From NCBI GenBank assembly GCA_963922715.1, contig CAWUJT010000015.1, positions 1 to 27,391 on the forward strand: 27,391 nucleotides of DNA, read 5' to 3'. Below, one piece after another: positions 15,627 through 23,016 of this stretch (the first letter of the stretch is position 1; each line of letters begins with the position of its first letter). The position numbers and the translations under genes were made by a program. Origin of the DNA: CAWUJT01 sp963922715. GTDB lineage: Bacteria; Pseudomonadota; Alphaproteobacteria; Rhodobacterales; Rhodobacteraceae. The notes beneath the pieces were generated by a model. It was not told the origin of the DNA. It saw nothing but the letters and a program-made list of their open reading frames with translations, and made no database searches.

Positions 15627-15974
15627 ATGGCGTTAAAGAGTTTTGAGTCAGAGTCCGTTACAAGTATTTTGTCAACAACCCAGGTTGTTTTCGATGGGTA
15701 TCGCAAGGCCCTACAGGACAGGATCACCCTGTTAGAGGCCGAGCAGAAAGAGGAAAAATCCTCAGAAATCGCCAAGACCTTACAAGAGCTTCACAAGCTC
15801 ATGGTGTTGACGATTGAACATATCAGGATGGTTGAAGATGCCAGAGCACGTGAAAAAGGCGGCGGAGTTGCCGGGGGACTTGACCTTAACAGCGCCCGCG
15901 ATGAAGTGTGCCGCCGCTTGGCTCGCCTCAGAGCCACCAGAAGCGGCGGAGGACTTTCTGGAGGGTCTGAGTGA
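15627..15974 (+). CDS. g1: GTA g1, small terminase-like protein
   Basis: 115 residues; the ATG at 15627 follows AAGGAG at 8 bases. Residues about 20-75 are helical and heptad-like (YRKALQDRITLLEAEQKEEK onward), a likely coiled coil. After a glycine-rich linker GGGVAGG, a conserved tail LDLNSARDEVCRRLARLR follows. In R. capsulatus the g1 product was identified as the GTA small terminase, working with g2 to package host DNA without a pac site (literature knowledge). I see no helix-turn-helix, consistent with weak sequence preference. It overlaps the large terminase gene by at least 74 bases. Confidence 0.88.
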   Translation: MALKSFESESVTSILSTTQVVFDGYRKALQDRITLLEAEQKEEKSSEIAKTLQELHKLMVLTIEHIRMVEDARAREKGGGVAGGLDLNSARDEVCRRLARLRATRSGGGLSGGSE

Positions 15975-17244
15975 ACAGACGCTCCAGGCGTTGCCTTGGC
16001 TCTTTGATTTCTGGGCGTTGCCGCATCAGTTGCCCCCGGCGGGCACGTGGCGCACCTGGGTCATCCTCGGCGGTCGCGGCGCGGGGAAAACCCGCGCCGG
16101 GGCGGAATGGGTGCGCGCTCAGGTCGAAGGGGCAGGGCCTTTGGATGCGGGCGTGTCGCGGCGTGTGGCTTTGGTCGGGGAAACCTACGACCAAGTGCGC
16201 GACGTGATGATCTTTGGCGAAAGCGGTATTCTGGCGGCTTCACCGCCCGACCGCAGGCCAGAGTGGCAAGCCAGCAAACGACGGCTGGTGTGGCCCAATG
16301 GGGCGGAGGCGCGATGCTATTCTGCCTCAGAGCCCGAGGCGCTGCGCGGGCCACAATTTGATGCGGCTTGGGTCGATGAATTGGCAAAATGGAAAAAGGG
16401 GCAAGAGACTTGGGATATGTTGCAATTTGCCCTCAGACTGGGTGAGGCCCCGCGCGCCGTTGTCACCACCACGCCGCGCAACATCGATGTGCTGAAAAAT
16501 CTTTTGTCTCGGCCCTCGACTGTCAAAACCCATGCCGCGACAGAGGCCAACAGTGCCCATCTGGCCGCAACGTTTCTGGCAGAAGTGCGCGCCCGCTATG
16601 GTGGCACACGCCTTGGGCGGCAAGAGCTTGACGGCGTTTTGTTGGACGATGCAGAGGGCGCGCTTTGGACAAGTGCCGGGCTGGAAGCCGCGCGGGTGTC
16701 TGACGTGCCCGACTTTGACCGTATCATTGTCGCGGTTGATCCTGCGGTCAGCAAAGGCAAAGCCGCCGATACCTGCGGTATTGTCGTTTTCGGGGTTGTC
16801 ACAGGGTCGGACCCGCAAGCGTGGGCGGGCTATGTGCTGGAAGATGCCAGCATCCAAGGTGCCAGCCCACGCGACTGGGCCGCGCAGGTCATCACAGTTA
16901 CACATCATTATCACGCGGACCGTGTGGTGGCGGAAATCAACCAGGGCGGTGATCTTGTGGGTGATCTGTTGCGCCAGCTTGATCCGGTGGTGCCCTACCG
17001 CGGCGTACATGCGGTGCGTGGCAAAGGGGCCCGGGCCGAACCCGTGGCGGCCCTCTATGAACAAGGCCGGATCAAACACGTGGGCGGCTTTGACGCGCTG
17101 GAAGACCAATTGGTGCAGATGACGCCCCAAGGGTATCTGGGGCGGGGATCGCCCGATCGTGTGGATGCCTTGGTGTGGGCGGCTTACGTTGGGCTGATCG
17201 AGCCGATGACAGCTTACCGGCGTCCGCGCATCAGACTGATTTAA
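15901..17244 (+). CDS. g2: GTA g2, large terminase (DNA packaging ATPase-nuclease)
   Basis: Motor that pumps host DNA into the prohead and cuts it when the head is full. With ATG 15901 it has 447 residues. Walker A GGRGAGKT starts at residue 57, Walker B WVDE has D159 and E160, and the C-terminal RNase H-like nuclease carries D280 (in VAVDPAVS), E345 (in VAEINQGGD) and D422 (in RVDALVWA). All expected catalytic acids are present. The start is uncertain: ATG 15838 and TTG 15814 are also in frame and give still longer overlaps with g1. ATG 15901 lies closest to where conservation seems to begin, and no later start keeps the whole domain. Confidence 0.95.
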   Translation: MKCAAAWLASEPPEAAEDFLEGLSEQTLQALPWLFDFWALPHQLPPAGTWRTWVILGGRGAGKTRAGAEWVRAQVEGAGPLDAGVSRRVALVGETYDQVRDVMIFGESGILAASPPDRRPEWQASKRRLVWPNGAEARCYSASEPEALRGPQFDAAWVDELAKWKKGQETWDMLQFALRLGEAPRAVVTTTPRNIDVLKNLLSRPSTVKTHAATEANSAHLAATFLAEVRARYGGTRLGRQELDGVLLDDAEGALWTSAGLEAARVSDVPDFDRIIVAVDPAVSKGKAADTCGIVVFGVVTGSDPQAWAGYVLEDASIQGASPRDWAAQVITVTHHYHADRVVAEINQGGDLVGDLLRQLDPVVPYRGVHAVRGKGARAEPVAALYEQGRIKHVGGFDALEDQLVQMTPQGYLGRGSPDRVDALVWAAYVGLIEPMTAYRRPRIRLI

Positions 17245-17299
17245 CAATCAAATTATGACCATTGTATCACGGACTTCATCACCACTGGAGGTTTTGACG

Positions 17300-18463
17300 A
17301 TGTTTGACATGTTGCGCCGCAAGGCGCCGGAGCAAAAAGCCTCCGCAGCGGGTCACGTGCTGGCCTATGCCAGTTCGGGCCGTGTGGCCTGGAGCCCGCG
17401 GGATCGTACCAGCCTGATCCGTCTAGGCTTTAGTGGCAACCCGATCGGATACCGAGCGGTCAAGCTGATTGCAGAAACAGCGGCGGCTTTACCACTTGTG
17501 ATTGAAGAGGACGGGCAGCGTCTGATGTCGCATCCGGTTTTGCGCCTGCTCCAGCGGCCCAATCTGGGGCAAGGGCAATTCGACCTCTTTGAGGCGCTGT
17601 ACAGTCATCTTCTGCTCACAGGCGATGGCGTCATCGAGGCGGTGGGCGCACCTGAGGGGGGCTTGCAAGAGCTGTATGTGCTGCGCTCTGATCGGATGGA
17701 GATTGTGCCAGGGGCCGATGGCTGGCCGATAGCGTATGTCTATAAAGTGGGGGGCAAATCGCATCGATTTGAGGCCACGGGCCTAAGCCCGATTTGCCAT
17801 ATCAAGGCGTTTCATCCGCAGGACGATCACTATGGGTTGTCTCCACTGCAAGCGGCGGCGCAGGCCTTGGATGTGCACAACGCGGCCTCGGCTTGGTCAA
17901 AGGGGCTGCTTGACAATGCCGCGCGGCCTTCGGGGGCGATTGTCTATTCCGGCGGCGATGGCCAAGGGCAAATGTCGACCGATCAATTTGACCGCCTGGC
18001 GGCGGAAATTGAAGCCAACCACCAAGGGGCGCGCAATGCGGGCCGACCGATGTTGTTGGAAGGTGGGCTTGATTGGAAACCCATGGGCTTCAGCCCTTCG
18101 GATATGGAGTTCCAAAAAACCAAAGAGGCTGCTGCGCGTGAGATCGCCATTGCCTTTGGTGTGCCCCCGATGATGTTGGGTATTCCGGGAGAGGCCACTT
18201 ATGCCAATTATCAAGAAGCCAATCGGGCGTTCTACCGGCTCACCGTTCTGCCCCTGGCACAAAAAGTTCTGAGCACGCTGTCCCATTGGATCAGCCTTTA
18301 CACTGCACAGCCGGTCACATTTCGCCCCGATCTTGATCAGATCCCGGCCTTCTCAGCCGAGCGAGACGCCCAGTGGGCCCGGATCACCAATGCAGATTTT
18401 CTGACCGATGCAGAAAAGCGTCAGCTTTTGGGCTTGCCCCCGCTGGAGGCACAGCGTGACTGA
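17300..18463 (+). CDS. g3: GTA g3, portal protein (HK97 family)
   Basis: 387 residues; forms the dodecameric ring at the head vertex through which DNA enters and leaves. The ATG at 17300 follows GGAGG at 8 bases; an earlier in-frame ATG at 17255 lacks one. Family features: VAWSPRDRTSLIRLGFSGNP and AVKLIAETAAALPLVI at the N-terminus, HPVLRLLQRPN, HIKAFHPQDDHYGLSPLQAA, and the crown-side segment FGVPPMMLGIPGEATYANY. It is separated from g2 by 55 bases and overlaps g3.5 by 8 bases. Confidence 0.96.
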   Translation: MFDMLRRKAPEQKASAAGHVLAYASSGRVAWSPRDRTSLIRLGFSGNPIGYRAVKLIAETAAALPLVIEEDGQRLMSHPVLRLLQRPNLGQGQFDLFEALYSHLLLTGDGVIEAVGAPEGGLQELYVLRSDRMEIVPGADGWPIAYVYKVGGKSHRFEATGLSPICHIKAFHPQDDHYGLSPLQAAAQALDVHNAASAWSKGLLDNAARPSGAIVYSGGDGQGQMSTDQFDRLAAEIEANHQGARNAGRPMLLEGGLDWKPMGFSPSDMEFQKTKEAAAREIAIAFGVPPMMLGIPGEATYANYQEANRAFYRLTVLPLAQKVLSTLSHWISLYTAQPVTFRPDLDQIPAFSAERDAQWARITNADFLTDAEKRQLLGLPPLEAQRD

Positions 18464-18701
18464 GCGGCGCACCGGTGGATCGCGGTTTCTCTATGATCCC
18501 TTTGACGTGACCCAAGCGCGGATCGACGCCAATGAACGTGTTTTGCAGGAACGTTGGGATGCCTTGGAGTTCCGCTTGCAAACCATCGAAGCGATGCTTG
18601 AACGGCTGGAACGCCGGCTGTGGCTGGCTGTTTTTGGCGTGCTGTCTGTGGTTTTGGCACACGGCATTCGCGAACTTATCAATGTGGGAGGCATAATCTG
18701 A
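18456..18701 (+). CDS. g3.5: GTA g3.5, small membrane-anchored protein of unknown role
   Basis: 81 residues from a GTG at 18456, chosen because GGAGG lies 6 bases upstream; it overlaps the portal gene by 8 bases. Residues about 20-55 form a charged heptad-like helix (RIDANERVLQERWDALEFRL, then EAMLERLERR). A hydrophobic segment LWLAVFGVLSVVLAHGI (about 55-72) is long enough to cross the membrane. The position between portal and protease matches RcGTA g3.5. Its function is unknown to me; membrane anchoring of the assembling head is one possibility, but that is speculation. The stop and the g4 start share one base (TGATG). Confidence 0.8.
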   Translation: MTERRTGGSRFLYDPFDVTQARIDANERVLQERWDALEFRLQTIEAMLERLERRLWLAVFGVLSVVLAHGIRELINVGGII

Positions 18702-19282
18702 TGCAACACGGATTGGAAACCAAATACGCCTGTTTGCAAGGGACACCCCTCGCGGTTCAAGAAACAGCGCAAGGGGATCAGGAAATTTCTGGCTATGCCT
18801 CACTGTTTGGCACCCAGGATCAAGGGGGCGATATTGTTGTGCAAGGGGCCTATCGTTCGTCTTTGGGTGCGCTGCAGCAGGCCGGGCGGCGCGTCAAGAT
18901 GCTGTGGCAACATGATCCCAGCAAGCCCATCGGTATTTGGGATGAGGTCTATGAAGACGCCAAGGGCCTGTGGGTCAAAGGGCGGATTCTAAACGCGATT
19001 GCCCAGGGGCGTGAAGCCGCTGCCCTAATTGCCGCACAAGCGATTGAAGGGCTTTCTATCGGCTATCGCACTGTGAAAGCTGCAAAAAATGACAAGGGCC
19101 AACGGCTCTTGCAGGAACTGGAGCTTTGGGAGGTGTCCTTGGTCACTTTCCCAATGCTGCCCAGTGCCCGAGTGGGCGCGAAATCGGAGGCCGAGCCATG
19201 CGACGAAGACACCGATGACGCCACGCTTCGGGAGGTCGTGCAGGCGATCGATGCCGCGCGTGCCGCATTGGCCGAAGGATAA
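18701..19282 (+). CDS. g4: GTA g4, prohead (HK97 family) protease
   Basis: 193-residue serine protease that trims the capsid protein during head maturation. The ATG at 18701 is preceded by GGGAGG and overlaps the g3.5 stop by one base. ISGYASLFGTQDQGGDIV opens the domain. The catalytic histidine is H71 in LWQHDPSKPIG and the serine S119 in IEGLSIGYR, followed by ELWEVSLVTFPMLPSA, all typical of the U35 family. The acidic tail (EAEPCDEDTDD) may be a linker removed on maturation. It lies directly before the capsid gene, as in HK97-like modules. Confidence 0.95.
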   Translation: MQHGLETKYACLQGTPLAVQETAQGDQEISGYASLFGTQDQGGDIVVQGAYRSSLGALQQAGRRVKMLWQHDPSKPIGIWDEVYEDAKGLWVKGRILNAIAQGREAAALIAAQAIEGLSIGYRTVKAAKNDKGQRLLQELELWEVSLVTFPMLPSARVGAKSEAEPCDEDTDDATLREVVQAIDAARAALAEG

Positions 19283-19325
19283 CTCGGCACTTACCGACCC
19301 GAACAAACGTGAAAGGGCAACTGTC

Positions 19326-20501
19326 ATGAAAACTCAAGAGCGTGCCTCCCCCGCGGTCCCTGGGGCCGTAACGGAGGCGCTTACGGATTTTGTCCGTGAC
19401 TTCAAGGGAGCGCAGGCCGCGCTCCGTACCAAACTCGATCAACAAGAAGAGCGTATCACCATGCTGACCACAAAAGCGATTTCCTCAGGCCGCCCCGCGC
19501 TGTCTGCCCAAGCCCAAGAGGCTGCTCCACATCAAAAGGCGATGCAGGCCTATTTGCGCAATGGTGATGATGATGGCCTGCGCGGTTTGGTGCTAGAGGG
19601 CAAAGCCATGAACACAGCGGTGTCAGCGGAAGGCGGCTATCTTGTTGATCCCCAAACGGCGGACACTGTCAAATCCGTGCTGCTGAATGCGGCCTCCATT
19701 CGCGCGATTGCAAATGTTGTGACGGTTGAGGCCACCGCATTCGATGTCTTGATCGATCATACCGACATCGGTTCGGGCTGGGCGAGCGAGACCGCGAATC
19801 TGACCGAAACCGAGACACCACAGATTGACCGGATTTCAATCCCGCTGCATGAATTGTCCGCTTTGCCAAAAGCTTCGCAACGGCTGTTAGATGACAGTGC
19901 CTTTGATGTGGAAATTTGGCTTGCAGAGCGCATCGCCGATAAATTCGCCCGGGCTGAGTCTGCTGCGTTTATTTCAGGCGATGGGGTCGACAAGCCCAAA
20001 GGCTTTCTTGCCCATACTGCTGTGGCAAACAACAGCTGGACGTGGGGCAATCTGGGGTATGTCGCAACCGGCGAAAGCGGCGATTTCCCAAGCGTTGGGG
20101 CCTCTGATGTGATCATTGACCTGGTCTATGCGTTGGGTGCGCGGTACCGGGCCAATGCAACGTTTGTGATGAATTCCAAAACGGCGGGTGCGGTACGCAA
20201 GATGAAAGATGCCGATGGCCGCTTTTTGTGGGGCGATAGCCTAACCGCTGGTGAACCCGCGCGCCTAATGGGCTATCCCGTTCTTATCGCTGAAGATGTG
20301 CCCGACATAACCAGTGGTGCCACAGCGATTGCCTTTGGCGATTTCGCGGCGGGCTATACCATTGCAGAGCGTCCTGATCTGCGTATCTTACGCGATCCGT
20401 TTTCTGCAAAACCGCATGTTCTGTTCTATGCCACAAAACGTGTCGGCGGCGATGTAAGCGATTATGCGGCGATCAAATTGCTTAAGTTCTCAACATCTTA
20501 A
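19326..20501 (+). CDS. g5: GTA g5, major capsid protein (HK97 fold)
   Basis: 391 residues from ATG 19326, with AAAGGG upstream; an open frame reaches back to 19089 but overlaps g4 in another frame and is not needed. The first 90 or so residues are charged and helical (QAALRTKLDQQEERITMLTT), the scaffold-like delta domain. The mature HK97 core begins near residues 94-102 (KAMNTAVSAEGGYLVDPQ). The core continues with IADKFARAESAAFISGDG, KPKGFL, FVMNSKTAGAVRKMKDADG and LMGYPVLIAEDVP. The exact cleavage site is not visible. The long gap that follows (20502-20712) is the only sizeable one between later genes of the cluster. Confidence 0.97.
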   Translation: MKTQERASPAVPGAVTEALTDFVRDFKGAQAALRTKLDQQEERITMLTTKAISSGRPALSAQAQEAAPHQKAMQAYLRNGDDDGLRGLVLEGKAMNTAVSAEGGYLVDPQTADTVKSVLLNAASIRAIANVVTVEATAFDVLIDHTDIGSGWASETANLTETETPQIDRISIPLHELSALPKASQRLLDDSAFDVEIWLAERIADKFARAESAAFISGDGVDKPKGFLAHTAVANNSWTWGNLGYVATGESGDFPSVGASDVIIDLVYALGARYRANATFVMNSKTAGAVRKMKDADGRFLWGDSLTAGEPARLMGYPVLIAEDVPDITSGATAIAFGDFAAGYTIAERPDLRILRDPFSAKPHVLFYATKRVGGDVSDYAAIKLLKFSTS

Positions 20502-20515
20502 GACTGCTGACCTTT

Positions 20516-20554
20516 CTGCCTTTCCTTTGGTAGCTATTGCCTAAGGAAGGGCAG
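20516..20554 (+). repeat. strong hairpin just after the capsid gene
   Basis: CTGCCTTTCCTT (20516-20527) pairs with AAGGAAGGGCAG (20543-20554) over 12 pairs with one G-U wobble. The 15-base loop can close two further GG-CC pairs. The stem starts 14 bases after the g5 stop. No T run follows, so it is not a classical intrinsic terminator. An RNA-processing or 3'-end stabilising hairpin for the capsid message is plausible. Confidence 0.6.
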
Positions 20555-20649
20555 GGCGCGCTTATGGCCTCAACAACGGCCTGCCCGTATGCTCGACCAG
20601 TGTCACTTGATCCCGTGCGAGCGGTGTGTGGGACGGCGCGCCCTGACCC
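20549..20649 (+). repeat. second long-range inverted repeat, overlapping the first hairpin
   Basis: AGGGCGCGC (20553-20561) is the exact reverse complement of GCGCGCCCT (20636-20644). Allowing one bulged A, pairing extends to 13 pairs (20549-20561 with 20636-20649). The 5' arm shares 20549-20554 with the 3' arm of the first hairpin, so both cannot form fully at once. The enclosed 74 bases hold small hairpins (for example GGCC twice) and no gene that I can support. Confidence 0.5.
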
Positions 20650-20712
20650 AATCCTGGCCCGATGCTTTGTGCTTTGGCCACAGATTTTCTGCCCCATAAA
20701 GGGATATGATCT

Positions 20713-21312
20713 ATGATAAAAACTGATCTGGGCGGTGTTGCGGCGGACGCTTTACCGCTAGAGCCGTTCAAAGCGCATTTGCGGTTGGCGGACGGATTTG
20801 ACGCCATTCCTGGCCAAGCCGAACGCTTAGACACAGCCCTCAGGGCGGCTTTCAGCGCGCTTGAGGAACATCTGGGCAAAGTTCTGTTCCGGCGGGATTT
20901 TCTTTTGAAATACTCTGGAGGCGACCAGAGCTGGGACAGGCATACCCCTCTTGTTCTACCATTTGCGCCTGTGCAACAGCTTCACAGCGCGCGTGTGCTT
21001 CGAACAGATGGTACAGACGTGCTTCTGGCCTTGGAAAACCTCAGGCTTATCGATGATGTCCATAGACCATCGGTTGCCCTGACCGGGGGCGATGTGCCTG
21101 TGATCGGTCCAGACGATGAGATTGAGCTTCAGCTGACGGCAGGCATGGCTGTAACCTGGGAGGCTTTGCCAGCAAGTTTGTTGCAAGCCATGCTTTTGCT
21201 GGCCGCGCCGCTTTTTGAACAGGGTTCGGTTGTGCCTTTGTTTTCTGATGCTGTGCGGGCGTTGATAGCCCCTTATCGCACCCTGCGCATCGGTCTTGGC
21301 GGGGCGGTTTGA
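20713..21312 (+). CDS. g6: GTA g6, head-tail connector adaptor (gp6-like)
   Basis: 199 residues from ATG 20713, with AAGGGA upstream. It begins with a helical domain (PLEPFKAHLRLADGFDAIPG, then LDTALRAAFSALEEHLGKVL) like phage gp6-type connector proteins. A beta-rich middle (VLPFAPVQQLHSARVL, DDEIELQLTAGM) and a C-terminal helix ending in the conserved ALIAPYRTLRIG follow. In RcGTA the g6 product is the adaptor ring below the portal (literature knowledge). Its stop shares one base with the g7 start, so it begins a tightly packed run of tail genes after the capsid gap. Confidence 0.88.
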   Translation: MIKTDLGGVAADALPLEPFKAHLRLADGFDAIPGQAERLDTALRAAFSALEEHLGKVLFRRDFLLKYSGGDQSWDRHTPLVLPFAPVQQLHSARVLRTDGTDVLLALENLRLIDDVHRPSVALTGGDVPVIGPDDEIELQLTAGMAVTWEALPASLLQAMLLLAAPLFEQGSVVPLFSDAVRALIAPYRTLRIGLGGAV

Positions 21313-21644
21313 TGACGGGGCCTATTAAACTCGATCGGTACTTGCGTTTGGAAGTGCGCCAAGATGTGGCCGATGGCGCCGGAGGGTTCGCCCAATCCTG
21401 GGTTACGCGTGGCCACCATTGGGGCCAGGTGAAATCGAGTTCCGGTAGCGCGCGCAGCGGAGAGTTCGGCCCAATCAGCAAGTTGAATTTGCGCATTCTC
21501 CTGCGTGACGCACCGCAAGGGCATGCCGCGCGCCCCAATGCTGGGGAGCGCTTTGTCGACGGCACACGCATTTATGCCATTCAGGCGGTGCATGAAAGCG
21601 ACCCTGGGTACCTGACGTGTTTTGCGCAAGAGGTGGATACATGA
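21312..21644 (+). CDS. g7: GTA g7, head closure (stopper) protein
   Basis: 110 residues from ATG 21312 (TGATG junction with g6). The pattern LDRYLRLEVRQDVADGAGGF, then SWVTRGHHWGQVKSSSGSA, RILLRDAP and PNAGERFVDGTRIYAIQAVH is that of the SPP1 gp16/head-tail joining family: a small beta barrel that plugs the connector until the tail attaches. In RcGTA the g7 product is the stopper ring. It overlaps g8 by four bases (ATGA). Confidence 0.88.
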   Translation: MTGPIKLDRYLRLEVRQDVADGAGGFAQSWVTRGHHWGQVKSSSGSARSGEFGPISKLNLRILLRDAPQGHAARPNAGERFVDGTRIYAIQAVHESDPGYLTCFAQEVDT

Positions 21645-22060
21645 GCTATAGTTTCTCACCCGCTTTGCAAACGGCGATCTATACGGCTTTGATTGAAGAT
21701 GAGACGCTCGTCTCGCTGGTCGATGGGGCCATTTTTGATATGGCGCCTGATGGCAGCACCCCAGATCGGTTTGTGGCCATCGGTCCAGAGAAGGTCGTTG
21801 AGAAATCCGATGTGTCAGGTCGGGGGGCCGAGCATGAGGTGGAGGTCTATGTCGTCACCGAAAGTGATGGGTTCTACACCATCAAAGAAATTGCGGCCCG
21901 GATCAGCACTGTGCTGGATGGTGCCGATCTGACCCTTAGCACGGGATACTTAAGCGCACTGCAGTTTTTGCGGGCGGAAGCCTTGCGCAACACCAGTGAT
22001 GACACACGCCGGGTCCGGCTTTGGTTCCGGGCGCGTGTTGATGAAAATCTGCCAGTTTAA
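21641..22060 (+). CDS. g8: GTA g8, tail terminator (DUF3168)
   Basis: 139 residues. The ATG at 21641 has AGAGGTGG upstream and overlaps g7 as ATGA. DUF3168 features are visible: LQTAIYTALIEDETLVSLV, FDMAPDGSTPDRFVAIGPE, HEVEVYVVTESDGFYTIKEI, RISTVLDGADLTLSTGYL and the final strand RVRLWFRARVDE. It caps the tail tube at the head end. A gap of 11 bases with AAGGAG separates it from g9. Confidence 0.92.
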   Translation: MSYSFSPALQTAIYTALIEDETLVSLVDGAIFDMAPDGSTPDRFVAIGPEKVVEKSDVSGRGAEHEVEVYVVTESDGFYTIKEIAARISTVLDGADLTLSTGYLSALQFLRAEALRNTSDDTRRVRLWFRARVDENLPV

Positions 22061-22071
22061 GGAGACAGACA

Positions 22072-22485
22072 ATGGCGGTTCAAAACGGCAAAGACCTTTT
22101 GATTAAGGTTGATCTTGATGGCACCGGCGTGTTCCAAACACTGGCAGGGCTGCGCGCGACACGGTTGACATTTAATACTGAGACGGTGGACGTTACCTCC
22201 TTAGAAAGCGCAGGCGGCTGGCGGGAGTTGCTGGGCGGTGCGGGTGTAAAAACAGCGTCTGTCACGGGATCGGGCGTGTTTCGTGATGACGGCACCGATG
22301 CCCGTGCCCGGCAAATCTTTTTTGATGGGGAAGTGCCGGATTTCCAAGTCATTGTGCCGGATTTTGGTGTGGTCGAGGGGCCGTTCCAAATTTCCGCGCT
22401 TGAGTACGCGGGCAGCTATAATGGCGAAGCAACCTATGACATCACGCTGGCCTCTGGCGGCGTGCTGACCTTTACGGCGCTGTGA
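22072..22485 (+). CDS. g9: GTA g9, major tail tube protein (TP901-1 family)
   Basis: 137 residues; the ATG at 22072 has AAGGAG 7 bases upstream, the strongest ribosome site among the tail genes, as expected for the most abundant tail protein. Family pattern: NGKDLLIKVDLDGTGVFQTL, TETVDVTSLESAGGWRELLG, VKTASVTGSGVFRDD, then ISALEYAGSYNGEATYDITL. It polymerises into the tail tube. Its stop shares one base with the g10 ATG. Confidence 0.94.
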   Translation: MAVQNGKDLLIKVDLDGTGVFQTLAGLRATRLTFNTETVDVTSLESAGGWRELLGGAGVKTASVTGSGVFRDDGTDARARQIFFDGEVPDFQVIVPDFGVVEGPFQISALEYAGSYNGEATYDITLASGGVLTFTAL

Positions 22486-22817
22486 TGGCGAACCCATGGC
22501 AGGGCGAAGCGCGGCTCACGATCAACGGGACATCGCGTATTCTCAAGTTAACCCTAGGGGCCTTGGCCGCCCTTGAAGCAGAGTTGAAAGAAGACACTTT
22601 GGTGGCCCTTGTGGCGCGGTTTGAAGATGGCAAATTCACAACGCGCGATGTTGTCGCTTTGATCGTGGCAGGCCTGCGCGGTGGCGGCTGGGATGTGGCA
22701 CCAGGGGATTTGCTGGATAGCGACATCGAAGGTGGCCCGGTCGAGGCCACGCGCGTCGCCGCCCTGCTTCTGGGCCGTGCCTTTGCTTTTCCAGAGCGCA
22801 GTCATGCAGAGCTTTGA
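22485..22817 (+). CDS. g10: GTA g10, gene transfer agent family protein (tail chaperone-like)
   Basis: 110 residues from ATG 22485 (TGATG with g9; a GTG one codon earlier is also in frame). Pattern: GEARLTINGTSRILKLTLGA, then LEAELKEDTLVALVARFEDG, FTTRDVVALIVAGLRGGGWD, VEATRVAALLLGRAFAFPE. It sits between tube and tape measure, the slot where tailed phages encode tail assembly chaperones, and a chaperone role for the RcGTA product has been suggested. It ends in CTT TGA G, with g10.1 in the +1 frame across the stop. Confidence 0.88.
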   Translation: MANPWQGEARLTINGTSRILKLTLGALAALEAELKEDTLVALVARFEDGKFTTRDVVALIVAGLRGGGWDVAPGDLLDSDIEGGPVEATRVAALLLGRAFAFPERSHAEL

Positions 22818-23016
22818 GTGGCCGATTTTGATGCGCGCCGGCATGCGCGGGCTTGGCCTGAGACCGGCGGAGTTTTGGGCGCTCACACCTGCAGAATTGG
22901 CGCTTTTGTTGGGACAAGATAGCGGACAGTTGCCGCTAGATCGCCAAGGCCTAGCGGCGCTTGAAGCACGGTTTCCAGATCTCGGAAAGGAGGCAAGCGA
23001 TGACGCTGACAGATGA
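22804..23016 (+). CDS. g10.1: GTA g10.1, phage tail assembly chaperone
   Basis: 70 residues from ATG 22804, inside the last codons of g10 (14-base overlap). WPILMRAGMRGLGLRPAEFW, then LTPAELALLLG is the pattern of the small GTA tail chaperone family. Only a poor ribosome site (AGAGCG) precedes the ATG, so translation may depend on coupling with g10 or on a frameshift from it. The frame stays open upstream to 22681 without a recognisable start. It overlaps g11 by 17 bases. Confidence 0.82.
   Translation: MQSFEWPILMRAGMRGLGLRPAEFWALTPAELALLLGQDSGQLPLDRQGLAALEARFPDLGKEASDDADR
22812..22818 (+). other. possible +1 programmed frameshift site CTT TGA G at the g10 stop
   Basis: g10 ends CTT TGA followed by G. 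Slipping forward one base from CTT to TTT gives TTT GAG TGG, exactly the g10.1 frame. This is the slip codon and stop of the bacterial prfB site (CTT TGA C). The Shine-Dalgarno stimulator found 3 bases before CTT in prfB is not clearly present here (only AGAG). Confidence 0.35.

Noticed and set aside
16327..17247. Minus-strand open frame of 306 codons across the large terminase gene
   Set aside because: The opposite strand holds a terminase with all motifs; the antisense product shows no motif and no ribosome site.
19089..19325. Upstream extension of the capsid frame into g4
   Set aside because: It is the +1 frame of the protease gene; the ATG at 19326 has its own ribosome site and gives the usual capsid length.
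20482..20697. Minus-strand 71-codon frame in the g5-g6 gap
   Set aside because: No ribosome site, no motif, and it lies over the inverted repeats, which better explain the region.
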